Source: Bacillus solimangrovi (GTDB lineage: Bacteria > Bacillota > Bacilli > Bacillales > Bacillaceae_N). From it: a stretch of 64,000 nucleotides of DNA. Below the pieces are notes generated by a model. It was not told the origin of the DNA, searched no databases, and was given only the letters and a program-made list of their open reading frames with translations. Both the position numbers and the translations under genes were made by a program. Of the stretch, positions 54,431 to 62,558 are shown in pieces (the first letter of the stretch is position 1; each line of letters begins with the position of its first letter). The DNA is taken from the NCBI RefSeq assembly GCF_001742425.1, contig NZ_MJEH01000064.1, positions 61,683 through 125,682 of the forward strand, read 5' to 3'.

Positions 54431-54886
54431 TCAATTCACATATTTTACAACTACTATTTCCTTACCGAACCTGTCACCCTCATCAACAAATCCTAAGCTT
54501 GCATATAGATGGTGTGCACCTGAATTTTCTGGGTGATACCCAACTATAATCTTGTTAGCATTCGGTATCTTCTCAATCTCTGCGATCATTAACTTCGTTG
54601 CAATTTTACCTATACCCTTGCCTTGATAATTCTTATCTACCATGATTCGGTATATCCAGTATCCATCAGCTTCTTCTGGCACTGTATTGTACATTAAGAA
54701 TCCAACTACTTTTTCTTCAAAATAAATTGCAAGTGGTTTTAGTGTAGGTTCAAACTTTGATTGAGCAATTGATACTGCATTTGTCTCTAAATATTTTTTT
54801 TGTTCTTCTAAAATCTCTAATTCACAACATTCATACCAGTTCTCAGCATTTAATTCTATTATCTTTACATTTTCAGTACTCATCAT
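54431..54886 (-). CDS. GNAT acetyltransferase (BltD/spermine acetyltransferase-like)
   Basis: 151 residues. GNAT motif A is VDKNYQGKGIGKIATKLMI (Q/RxxGxG/A acetyl-CoA loop), with the preceding strand WIYRIMV and the C-terminal NSGAHHLYASLGFVDEG. The start VKIIELNAENWYECCELE and the PTLKPLAIYFEEKVVGFLMYN segment resemble BltD-type diamine/spermine N-acetyltransferases; substrate is inferred from that similarity. Ribosome binding site GGGG. Confidence 0.82.
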   Translation of the reverse strand: MMSTENVKIIELNAENWYECCELEILEEQKKYLETNAVSIAQSKFEPTLKPLAIYFEEKVVGFLMYNTVPEEADGYWIYRIMVDKNYQGKGIGKIATKLMIAEIEKIPNANKIIVGYHPENSGAHHLYASLGFVDEGDRFGKEIVVVKYVN

Positions 54887-55070
54887 TTTTCCCCTTTCAA
54901 TAGTAAGGGAAACGCTAACTTTTATTATCTTGGCGTTATCCCCTTGTCGTTATTTAAGCAATCAAATAGTATATTTTTCATAATGAACGCCTCCTCTAAC
55001 AAACAATTATATAAAATTAAAAAATTCAGACATTTATAAGTATACCATATATATCCTTCAATCTCTTTAA

Positions 55071-55442
55071 CTATTTAGCATTCATATAGTAAACGAGATT
55101 ATCAATCCATTCATCCACTTCGTTTATAAAACCTTTTCTGATGCATTCAAATTGCATCCCTACACTTTCTGCCAGTTTGATAGATGCATGATTATCTAGG
55201 TCGATGTGAGCCTCAATCCGATGATAGTTTAATTTCTCAAAAGCAAGACTCAAACCAGCTTGAACCGCTTCCTTACCAAAAAAAAATAAAAAAATCCATA
55301 TCAGTATAAGTCTGCTTTTCATCTGAGTGGTCTTGAAGGAGGATTTACTTCTGGCACGTATTAATAAGAAAATTCTACACCTAACCAGCACATGCTGCTC
55401 ATTTTGTAATTGTAAAAGATTTGACACAATATATTGGGACAA
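55071..55442 (-). pseudogene. GNAT (RimJ-type) acetyltransferase remnant
   Basis: The C-terminal half is clear: FGKEAVQAGLSLAFEKLNYHRIEAHIDLDNHASIKLAESVGMQFE (in parts: LAFEKLNYHRIEAHID, NHASIKLAESVGMQFE), the RimJ/RimL acetyltransferase motif. Upstream the frame degenerates. A plausible ancestral stretch (HSDEKQTYTDMDFFIF) is in another frame across T-rich runs near 55270-55290. At least one frameshift and a missing 5' half. Confidence 0.7.
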
Positions 55443-55535
55443 TATTTGTTACCTGTACATTAATATTAATTTAAAGTAATCAGGTAATTTTTTGAAATCA
55501 TACAAAAAATCCAACTGAAATTAGGTGAATCTAAA

Positions 55536-55868
55536 ATGAAACTATTTATAACAATAATTGAAATCATTATAGGTGTAATGATTCCTTCTTTTACTGGTTT
55601 GTTAACTGTTTCTTTGGGATATGACCTTCTCTTATCTATTACAAGGTTTATTGAAACTAAGAGAGGAGTCAATATAGATTTAGTAGGAAACAATTTTTCT
55701 CCTGGTGCTACAATTGTTATGTTATTTCATATTATATTAATGATAGTGTTATCTTCTATTTTCATAAAAAAAACTAGTTGTAAAGTTTTGGGTATTACAA
55801 TACTTTTAATTACTCCTATTGTTTCTTTTTTTGTTTATTCACTAGTTATGTCAATTATGTGGTTTTAA
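55536..55868 (+). CDS. Putative membrane protein
   Basis: 110 residues with an AGGTGAA ribosome binding site. Three hydrophobic segments (about 4-32, 62-75, 82-108). The TRFIETKRGVNID loop is on one side. No family recognised; its position between a GNAT remnant and the toxin gene gives no hint. Confidence 0.5.
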   Translation: MKLFITIIEIIIGVMIPSFTGLLTVSLGYDLLLSITRFIETKRGVNIDLVGNNFSPGATIVMLFHIILMIVLSSIFIKKTSCKVLGITILLITPIVSFFVYSLVMSIMWF

Positions 55869-55921
55869 AATTTAGACCAGATTGAAGTATCCTTCCTCAT
55901 TCGATAATTGCTTTAAAAAAT

Positions 55922-55958
55922 AAAAAAAGGACGCATATCTTTATTTAGATTTGCGCCA
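55922..55958 (-). terminator. Terminator of the toxin-like gene
   Basis: GGCGCAAATCT / AGATATGCGTCC hairpin followed by T7 on the minus strand, about 70 bases past the stop. Confidence 0.75.
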
Positions 55959-56026
55959 ATCGGTTGAGTAACAACCTATAAACAAGACCTACCATTTTAA
56001 TCAAGCTAAACTCTTATTTCCAAACG

Positions 56027-57547
56027 TTATTCCTTAATAAGCTTTGCGCCCGACGCATATACATAGTCTGTTGTACCATTATAAGCACCTGGCCACAGCA
56101 CCACTGTCACTCCATCATTCGTTGAAAATGGTTTTTCAGATGTAACCGAGAAATACTGCCAATCAGTTGTAACATCAACTTTTACGCCTGTTGATTCAGA
56201 ATTGTTTTTATTTTGAACTTTAATTTGGGCTTGATGTGGTTCATCAGCTTTCAACCAAATTCCAAACGTATATTTATTTCCATCTGAATTGATATTTACA
56301 TATTGCTGTATCCCACTTTTATTAGTTGCTGGTGTTAATTTTTGTGCCGGACTACCATCTGGAGCAGTTACTGAGGTGAATCCTACGCTAACATCATTCT
56401 TGCTCCAACTAGAATCTGTAAAATCATTAAATGAATATTGATCTAATAAATTCTGTTCAGGAATTCTTAAGCCATTTTCATATATTTCAATTGCTCGATA
56501 GTCATCTGTTGAATAAGGATAGCTACCTTCCCCTACTTTCGTATCACCAATATTTTTGGTATAAAAACTAGTATAATGACCTTCTCCAGGCACTCCCCAA
56601 ACTTGTATATTATCAGCGATTTCTTTTACTAGATTTGATGGATGAAAACGATACTCTCCTATTAGATGGTATACACCATATGCATACGGATCATCAAATC
56701 TCTCTCCAAAGGTATGTCGGAATTGTACATCACGGGATTCATGAATATTAATTGAACGGCCGAAGCTCTGACTTAATGATGTACTGTATTCCGCTGATAC
56801 TTTTGCAATATCACCAAGCCCAGCTTCAACGCCTACTTTCATACCTATTGTACTACCAAATTCAGCTGAGGACGTTTTAGAAATACCAGATGATGCTGTA
56901 TCAACAATTGTTTTTGTCCCACCACTATAATCAATATTAGAATCAAAGACACGTTCCCAATAAGCATCTGATGTAATCGAAGAATCATCGTCAGCAGGAA
57001 GGATATCAGGATTTAGTGCTAGGGTGCCGTACTTTCCTTTTTTGTTAGGCTGTTCATTCAGAATACCCATAACGTAACTGTGAAATTCTCCATCGTTATC
57101 TACATATCCTAAAAAGATTTCACTATAATTGTCAAAGTTAGGATTGAACTTCTTCACTAAATCAGGGTCAGGCATGATAGCATGGTTAAACATAAACTTA
57201 TTTAAATCATAAACATCTATAGGGATATAACTCAATAAAGCACCTGACATTGTTTCAACGCCCCACTGTTCCCCTTTTGTATCCCGTGGAAGACCATCAT
57301 AAGTAAACGGGTCATAACCATCAAAAATCTCAACTAAATCTGGTACAGGGGCCTTTGGATAAATTGATGATTTTGATTTTGAAATAATACCTGAGCTAGA
57401 TTGTGTAAGTGGAGTCACGAACACATTTTGTGACTGATTAGTAACTGTTGCTGCCTCTGCTGCAAATACAGCACTAGGTAGAAACGAACTTGTTGCTAGA
57501 GTAGTTGCTATAGCTGCACTAGATAAAAATTTCCCAAATTTATTCAT
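56027..57547 (-). CDS. Candidate aerolysin-type (ETX/MTX2-like) pore-forming toxin with C-terminal CBM-like domain
   Basis: 506 residues. Signal peptide 1-29 (FAAEA). Residues ~60-215 form an N-terminal domain I do not recognise. Residues ~215-330 have the alternating Ser/Thr-hydrophobic pattern of an aerolysin-type insertion hairpin: TASSGISKTSSAEFGSTIG, KVSAEYSTSLSQSFGRS, then RHTFGERFDDPYAYGVYHL. Residues ~365-506 form a jelly-roll, carbohydrate-binding-like module (YTFGIWLKADEP, DWQYFSVTSE, ending VYASGAKLIKE). Secreted, no wall anchor. The assignment to a beta-pore-forming toxin rests on pattern only; an adhesin or enzyme is possible. Strong GGAGG site; own terminator; 1.6 kb of non-coding DNA upstream. 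Confidence 0.55.
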   Translation of the reverse strand: MNKFGKFLSSAAIATTLATSSFLPSAVFAAEAATVTNQSQNVFVTPLTQSSSGIISKSKSSIYPKAPVPDLVEIFDGYDPFTYDGLPRDTKGEQWGVETMSGALLSYIPIDVYDLNKFMFNHAIMPDPDLVKKFNPNFDNYSEIFLGYVDNDGEFHSYVMGILNEQPNKKGKYGTLALNPDILPADDDSSITSDAYWERVFDSNIDYSGGTKTIVDTASSGISKTSSAEFGSTIGMKVGVEAGLGDIAKVSAEYSTSLSQSFGRSINIHESRDVQFRHTFGERFDDPYAYGVYHLIGEYRFHPSNLVKEIADNIQVWGVPGEGHYTSFYTKNIGDTKVGEGSYPYSTDDYRAIEIYENGLRIPEQNLLDQYSFNDFTDSSWSKNDVSVGFTSVTAPDGSPAQKLTPATNKSGIQQYVNINSDGNKYTFGIWLKADEPHQAQIKVQNKNNSESTGVKVDVTTDWQYFSVTSEKPFSTNDGVTVVLWPGAYNGTTDYVYASGAKLIKE

Positions 57548-57640
57548 TATGATGCCTCCTGTTTACTAGATAAATATTTACATAAAATGCTAGTGTCCAC
57601 ATTATTAAAGCTTGAAAACACAACTTAAATTGTTCAATTT

Positions 57641-57807
57641 TATAAAATGAAACTTCCTTCATCCTCTACAGATCGTTAGTTGAACCCATTAGGCAATTGC
57701 TGATGCATATACTACAAGGATATGCTCAAATCCCTCTCCCACTTAAACTTTGTTGATTAATCTAAGTATTGGAGTAGCAGTCTTAGCTTCAGTTAACTCG
57801 TGATAAA
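57641..57807 (+). repeat. Dispersed hairpin element, copy 10
   Basis: 5' ATAAAATGAAACTTCC, then TTCATCCTCTACAGATCG, GTTGAACCCATTAGG, CCCACTTAAACTTTGTTGA and 3' CTCGTGATAAAA. The first hairpin's left arm is missing; the second is partly degenerate. Confidence 0.7.
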
Positions 57808-57937
57808 AGACTGTGCTTGTCAGCTTGCATTAATTAGTTACTACATACATGTTAACCACCTCCTTTAAATTACGGAATATTCAGATAAATTATTTTAAAA
57901 AAATAAAACGAATTAATTAAACTAAACACTTTTTAGA

Positions 57938-57955
57938 TAGTTAATACAAACTAAC
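57938..57955. promoter_or_regulatory. Palindromic motif, site 1
   Basis: TAGTTAATACAAACTAAC, a near-palindrome. The reverse complement recurs at 58472-58490. Possible operator for a TetR-like or similar dimeric regulator, not encoded nearby. Confidence 0.4.
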
Positions 57956-58225
57956 ATTTTTATCATAAAAAATTTGTATTCAATCAGGTTTTTTCAATAC
58001 TTATTAAAAAAAGATTTTATTAATTTTACTTAGTGAATAAAGAATAATAGCTTCGTATTCATTTATGTAACCAATACTATTAATCAATTAAATTTTCTTT
58101 TTTTATATTGATATCCAATGGCTATTATCACAATAATGTAAGAGTTACCAAATTATAGTGATAATAGTCACTGTTGATTATAATTTTTGTATAAAACCAG
58201 AGCTACTAATTAAATGTACTACGAC

Positions 58226-58410
58226 TATAAAGTGAAACTTTTGTCAGTTAGGTTTTTCATCACCCTCCACTGATGGTTAGTTGAACCAATCAGGTAATTA
58301 CTGACGCTTATTCCACAAGGATATAACAAAGGCCCTCTCCCACTTATACTTCGTTAGCTGTTCTAAGTTCTGATGTAGGAGTCTTAGCATCAGTTGACAC
58401 GTGATGAATA
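58226..58410 (+). repeat. Dispersed hairpin element, copy 11 (full length)
   Basis: 5' ATAAAGTGAAACTTTT, GTCAGTTAGG ... CCTCCACTGATGG, GAACCAATCAGG, ACTGACGCTTATTCC, CCCACTTATACTTCG hairpin, 3' ACGTGATGAAT. Confidence 0.78.
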
Positions 58411-58471
58411 AATTAATTTTTCTTTCATACTCCATTAAAAACCTTAACTTAAATTCTAAATATAATTTAAG

Positions 58472-58490
58472 TTAGTTTGTATTAACTAAC
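58472..58490. promoter_or_regulatory. Palindromic motif, site 2
   Basis: GTTAGTTTGTATTAACTAA, the inverse of site 1; both are followed by CATTT. A weaker relative (TTACTAGTTCGTACTAATAA) lies at about 58600-58620. Confidence 0.4.
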
Positions 58491-59145
58491 ATTTCATTTA
58501 TATTAACATATATTTAGCGAATTTTGTCAAATTTATTAGAATTTTATTTTATTTTTATAGATTTACTAATTTCCCTATATGAACCCTATTAATTCACCTA
58601 TTACTAGTTCGTACTAATAAATGTGTAATTGTCTACGTTAAATTTTCTTTTTAACACATATAATCCAGTGTAAAAAGCTTAGTTTACAATTCCCCCCATT
58701 ACTAATAGAAAAATCAATTGTTTCGGAAGTGTGTTATCTATCAATAATCAGAATGTACTACTTTGATTCTATTAAAAATCCTATTATTTAATTTGGAATA
58801 TTTGTTATTTTAAGCTAAAAATAAAGATGAGTACATAAGTCAAATTTTTTTGATCTATAAGGAGGGAGAACTATCTTTTGACTTTCTCGAAGAAAAAATA
58901 TGTGAAATACTTAGGTAAGTTAAATCTCCAACCTCTCACTTAAGAGAATATAAATGATCATTATCAACCTTCGCAATATAAATAACAAAAGTCCATTTCA
59001 TATTAGAAATAGACTCTCGTTAAATCATCACAAACCTAATAATGACCAAGTTCTTCTAAGTGTGATTGCTTTCCATAAAACCTCATCTGTTTAAACTTCT
59101 ATCCTCAACTGATAGCTAGTTAAAAGTGACAATTTGAACTCTGAT

Positions 59146-59577
59146 TTAGGAAGTCTTATTTACTCTATTTTCAATTGTTATATTAACAGAATTGATGACT
59201 AATATATAAAATGGGTAAACTAGCAACCCTCCCATTATTAATAGACCCATCGCAGGATTTGGGGTATCTCCACGATAAGTCATCGGAAATAACTTTGCGA
59301 TTATATAAGCGAAGAGAATTAAATAAGGTAGCCAAAGGACTAAGTTCCAAAAGCTTGCCATTCGACCATCTAGCCACTTTTTTGTTAAAAATATAATTAG
59401 CATTGTACCAGCTATCACTTCAACAATTATAATTACATAAGATAGATTCATTACAAAATCAATATCCCAAGTTGTCCATCTACTAATTCTATACACATTA
59501 ACTACAAGCTCTATAGGAACAAGCATCATCATAGCGTATAACATACTAACAACATTTAACTTTAAGAAATATTTCAT
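59146..59577 (-). CDS. Putative membrane protein
   Basis: 143 residues from ATG 59577, nine bases after CGGAG; the frame open to 59595 would include that site. Four hydrophobic helices (about 8-27, 40-62, 72-94, 108-132). No family recognised. It follows the Nudix gene on the same strand with a 30-base gap and may be cotranscribed. Confidence 0.6.
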   Translation of the reverse strand: MKYFLKLNVVSMLYAMMMLVPIELVVNVYRISRWTTWDIDFVMNLSYVIIIVEVIAGTMLIIFLTKKWLDGRMASFWNLVLWLPYLILFAYIIAKLFPMTYRGDTPNPAMGLLIMGGLLVYPFYILVINSVNITIENRVNKTS

Positions 59578-59607
59578 AATAAATGCTCCGATCACTTTAT
59601 TTCTTCT

Positions 59608-60021
59608 TCATTTTTGCAACGTATATTTTGCACCAGATGATCTAATTAATGTAGATATTCCTTCAGGCAAATACGGCATTAATAGATCTACTTCCGCTAC
59701 ATCTATCCATTCAACCTTAAGGATATTTTCTTCCTTTGGAATTTCTTCAGGTGACTCGACGATCTGACCGTGAAACGTGATAAAATACACGTGATTTTCA
59801 TTAATAAATGCTTCATTTACTGAAATAATATCACTCACTGTCACATCATAACCTGTCTCTTCTTTTACTTCTCTAATCGCTGCTTCTTTCAAAGTTTCCA
59901 ATTCTTCAACTGCTCCTCCTGGCAAGGACCAAGTGTTGTTTTTGTTTAGCACCATTAATACCTTATTCGTTTTTTCATCGAACAAAAGTGTATAGACGAC
60001 ATCAACACGCTTCATATTCAT
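59608..60021 (-). CDS. Nudix hydrolase
   Basis: 137 residues from ATG 60021 (AAAGGAG upstream). Intact Nudix box GGAVEELETLKEAAIREVKEETGYD (in parts: GGAVEELETLKEAA and REVKEETG), matching GX5EX7REUXEEXGU near residue 37-59, with LPGG before it. Nudix enzymes cleave nucleoside diphosphates linked to X, e.g. oxidised nucleotides; this short MutT-like form has no extra domain to indicate substrate. Possibly cotranscribed with the membrane-protein gene downstream. Confidence 0.88.
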   Translation of the reverse strand: MNMKRVDVVYTLLFDEKTNKVLMVLNKNNTWSLPGGAVEELETLKEAAIREVKEETGYDVTVSDIISVNEAFINENHVYFITFHGQIVESPEEIPKEENILKVEWIDVAEVDLLMPYLPEGISTLIRSSGAKYTLQK

Positions 60022-60060
60022 ACCTCTTTTCTCCTTTTTTATCACAAATTAGAATTATAA

Positions 60061-60124
60061 AATAAAACTTCCTCAATGTTTTTTCTCAATCCCTCACTGA
60101 TAATTAGTTGAAACGTGGTACATC
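60061..60124 (+). repeat. Dispersed hairpin element, internally deleted (copy 12)
   Basis: Left end (AATAAAACTTCC ... CCTCACTGATAATTAG) fused directly to the right end (TTGAAACGTG) across a shared AGTTGAA. It looks like a deletion between the two AGTTGAA copies of the full element. Confidence 0.65.
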
Positions 60125-60302
60125 TGTTCAGTTAATAATTGAAGAGAACTTAAAATCATTTCATACTGATAGGCGAATATAAATGTAAAGATACAAAAAT
60201 ACTTAACAGCTAAATCAATAATACTCGTCCACAACATACTAAAAGTAACTAGTCTGCTACTATTCAATAAAAAGGGAGGAGTAAAAAGGGAAAACTTATC
60301 GA

Positions 60303-60983
60303 ATGACTGCAATAACAGTAGGTGTCCTTTACATCATCGGAACGGTATCAGGAATTTTAAGTCTTGTTATGACGAAGGAACTACTTGCTGGAGAAGATTT
60401 TCTTACTAGAATTGCTGCTAATCTGTCACAGCTTAACTTGGGTGCATTTTTCGTACTCTTGATGGGGCTGTCATTATCAGCAATGCCTATTTTTCTGTAC
60501 CCTCTCTTTAGAAGAAAGAATGAAGTTCTTGCACTAGGCATGGTTGTTTTCCGAGGACCACTAGAGGGGAGTACATATATCTTAATCGCTGTCAGTTGGC
60601 TCGTGTTAGGCGTGTTCAGCAAAGAATTCACTACCGTTGGGGCAGAAGTAGGATCTTTACAAATTATCGGCAATGTCCTGCTTCAGGCATATGACATTAT
60701 CAGCCCCGTTTTGACGATTGTATTTATTATTGGGGCATTGTTGTTATACACACTTTTCTACCTCACCAAACTTATCCCTCGTTGGTTGTCCGTCTGGGGT
60801 TTAATCGGAGCTGTTTTCTATATTGCTGTTGACTTATTGAAGTTCTTTGGACTAGACCTTAACTTGGATATGTTGTATATACCGTTGGCAGTTCAAGAGA
60901 TGATAATGGCACTCTGGTTAATCATCAAAGGCTTCAACCAAGTAGCTCTTAATGAACTTCTAACTGATAAACACAACGTATAA
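60303..60983 (+). CDS. DUF4386 family membrane protein
   Basis: 226 residues, six to seven membrane helices. The DUF4386 pattern is visible: an opening TAITVGVLYIIGTVSGILS, an FLYPLFRRKNEVLALGMVVFRGPLEGSTYIL stretch (in parts LYPLFRRKNE and RGPLEGSTY), LLYTLFYLTKLIPRWLSVWGL and LAVQEMIMALWLIIKGF. Function unknown; common in Firmicutes and Actinobacteria. The ATG at 60303 follows AAAGGGA at a slightly long spacing, so the start is moderately certain. Monocistronic. Confidence 0.8.
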   Translation: MTAITVGVLYIIGTVSGILSLVMTKELLAGEDFLTRIAANLSQLNLGAFFVLLMGLSLSAMPIFLYPLFRRKNEVLALGMVVFRGPLEGSTYILIAVSWLVLGVFSKEFTTVGAEVGSLQIIGNVLLQAYDIISPVLTIVFIIGALLLYTLFYLTKLIPRWLSVWGLIGAVFYIAVDLLKFFGLDLNLDMLYIPLAVQEMIMALWLIIKGFNQVALNELLTDKHNV

Positions 60984-61093
60984 TTAAACTGTCAACTATG
61001 CGTTCAAACGAAGAATGGACGGCTATATAACTCGCACAAATAAATAGCACACAACCGCATATAGCCAGCTCCAACTCGTTCTGTGTAAGCACA

Positions 61094-61975
61094 TTATATC
61101 TTCTCAATTAACCTATCATTCAACTGTTTAACACGGTTAATCTGCTGTTCAGCTCTTAACTTATTAGGAGCTGATGATAAAAACACAATACCCAACATGA
61201 TTGCAGTATCTAATCTGTAAATAAGCTCTTGTGCTGTGGAAGTTAATGGGTATTCACCATATCCACTAAGTATATTTTCAACTGGAAGACCATACTCATT
61301 TGCTCTCGCAAATTCAAGCAAGGGATCGCCAATCAGTGCATTGCTCCAATCGATAAACACTAAAATATTATGATTTTTCCTTAAAATATTTTCCGCTCTT
61401 AAATCCATATGGAGCAATGATTTTTTATTCGAACCATTTTTCAAAACGTTAGTTAGCACATCTTTACTTGGCAGATGAATATCCGTACCTGCTAATTTAT
61501 TCATTGCTACTATTCTCTTAAATATTCTTTCTATGATTGTATTATTTACATCTTCTTGTCCCTCTTGGGCTATCAATTTAAAGTCAGGCAAAGGCATATC
61601 ATGAATCTTTTTTAACTCTTGTCCAAACTCATCATATTCACCTTCATGAAATTCAGCATTGTCTCCTTCAACATACTCCTGTATCAAAATTGGACAACCA
61701 TCTATCTCCTTTAAATCAAATACTCGAGGTACTTTAGAGAAGCCATTCCTAATGAGGTGTTCGCTTATTAGATAATCCTGCATATATAAGCCTTTCGCAG
61801 AAAGATCTTGATCGTTCTCATTATGATAGACAATTTGTTTCGGTACCTTAACAACTAAAAATTGTTCGTATGTAGAAGAGTAAACTTTGTAAACGTCCGA
61901 TTCTAACCCTTCACTCACTTTTGAAATAGATGTGATCGTTAAATCGGCTAAAGCATTTGTAAGATTAATGTCCAT
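61094..61975 (-). CDS. Aminoglycoside phosphotransferase-family kinase
   Basis: 293 residues. APH fold with an N-lobe Lys (FLVVKVPKQIVY), linker LIQEYVEGDNAEF, complete Brenner motif HMDLRAENIL near 195, and Mg-binding loop VFIDWSNALIGDP. All catalytic residues (Asp, Asn, Asp) are intact, in contrast to the kinase at 23427. Substrate unknown; relatives phosphorylate aminoglycosides, macrolides, choline or homoserine. Monocistronic. Confidence 0.82.
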   Translation of the reverse strand: MDINLTNALADLTITSISKVSEGLESDVYKVYSSTYEQFLVVKVPKQIVYHNENDQDLSAKGLYMQDYLISEHLIRNGFSKVPRVFDLKEIDGCPILIQEYVEGDNAEFHEGEYDEFGQELKKIHDMPLPDFKLIAQEGQEDVNNTIIERIFKRIVAMNKLAGTDIHLPSKDVLTNVLKNGSNKKSLLHMDLRAENILRKNHNILVFIDWSNALIGDPLLEFARANEYGLPVENILSGYGEYPLTSTAQELIYRLDTAIMLGIVFLSSAPNKLRAEQQINRVKQLNDRLIEKI

Positions 61976-62215
61976 CGTACACCACCTATATTTTTTATTA
62001 AGAAAGAACTTATTAATTTGATGAGAATTACTAATTTACTAACGTTTAAATTTATCCATTGTTGACTAATATATGTAAACCAGAATTAATTTTACCTATA
62101 CTTCGTAAAACTAACAACTCTTCCCTCTACTATTCCATACAAAATTCCGCTAAAAAAACGCACATTCACAAAAATGTACGTTGAAACAACATCTAATTTT
62201 TCATTCGTATCTCTT

Positions 62216-62371
62216 TTAGTTATCCAAATCATCATCTAACCATGATTTCTTATCCTCATTATCAAATCTCTTACCGAGCACTGAACTATTTATCCCGTTT
62301 CTTACTGCTGTCTCAATAACGATGTAGAGGATTACCATTGAAATAACATATATTAAAATTGGCATCAACAT
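62216..62371 (-). CDS. Small single-helix membrane protein
   Basis: 51 residues (ATG 62371; a TTG two codons upstream at 62377 is also possible) after a GGGGGA site. One helix (~3-20, ILIYVISMVILYIVIETA) is followed by VRNGINSSVLGKRF and an acidic tail ending DDDLDN. No name known, but such one-helix proteins with an ETAVRxGINSS segment look conserved in bacilli. Confidence 0.6.
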   Translation of the reverse strand: MLMPILIYVISMVILYIVIETAVRNGINSSVLGKRFDNEDKKSWLDDDLDN

Positions 62372-62420
62372 AACCAAATAATCCCCCTTTTAATGAAATT
62401 AGATTATCAACCTGAGTATG

Positions 62421-62558
62421 TATCTCGTTTCAACTGACAATAAGACTCCCACTCAAAACTTATGATTTTAAGTGGGAGAGCCTCAGTAATTACCTACTTA
62501 ATTCAACTACCCTTCAGTATTGATAAAGATATTGCCACTTATAGAAGTTTCACTTTAT
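62421..62558 (-). repeat. Dispersed hairpin element, inverted copy 13
   Basis: Read on the minus strand: ATAAAGTGAAACTTC, GTTGAATTAAGTAGG, TTACTGAGG, CTCCCACTTAAAATC / AAGTTTTGAGTGGGAG and the 3' end TCAGTTGAAACGAGAT. Its first bases overlap the stop codon of the chemoreceptor gene. Confidence 0.75.

Larger units (their letters stand above)
57548..59145. other. Gene-poor 1.6-kb region upstream of the toxin-like gene
   Basis: Very AT-rich. Holds two copies of the dispersed element (57641-57807, 58226-58410), a 59.1-kb fragment, two copies of an 18-20-bp palindromic motif (57938, 58472), and two short ribosome-bound starts that stop after 6 (57.85 kb, minus) and ~21 (58.88 kb, plus) codons. 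No substantive gene. Confidence 0.6.

Noticed and set aside
57840..57875. Strong ribosome binding site with a 6-codon ORF (MYVVTN) on the minus strand
   Set aside because: Too short to call; could be a leader peptide or a gene start cut by the nearby repeat.
58861..58950. GGAGGGAG followed by a ~21-codon TTG ORF on the plus strand
   Set aside because: Too short and no supporting features; may be a truncated gene start.
60094..60312. 72-codon minus-strand ORF upstream of the DUF4386 gene
   Set aside because: Covers the divergent promoter region and part of a dispersed repeat; composition is unlike a gene.
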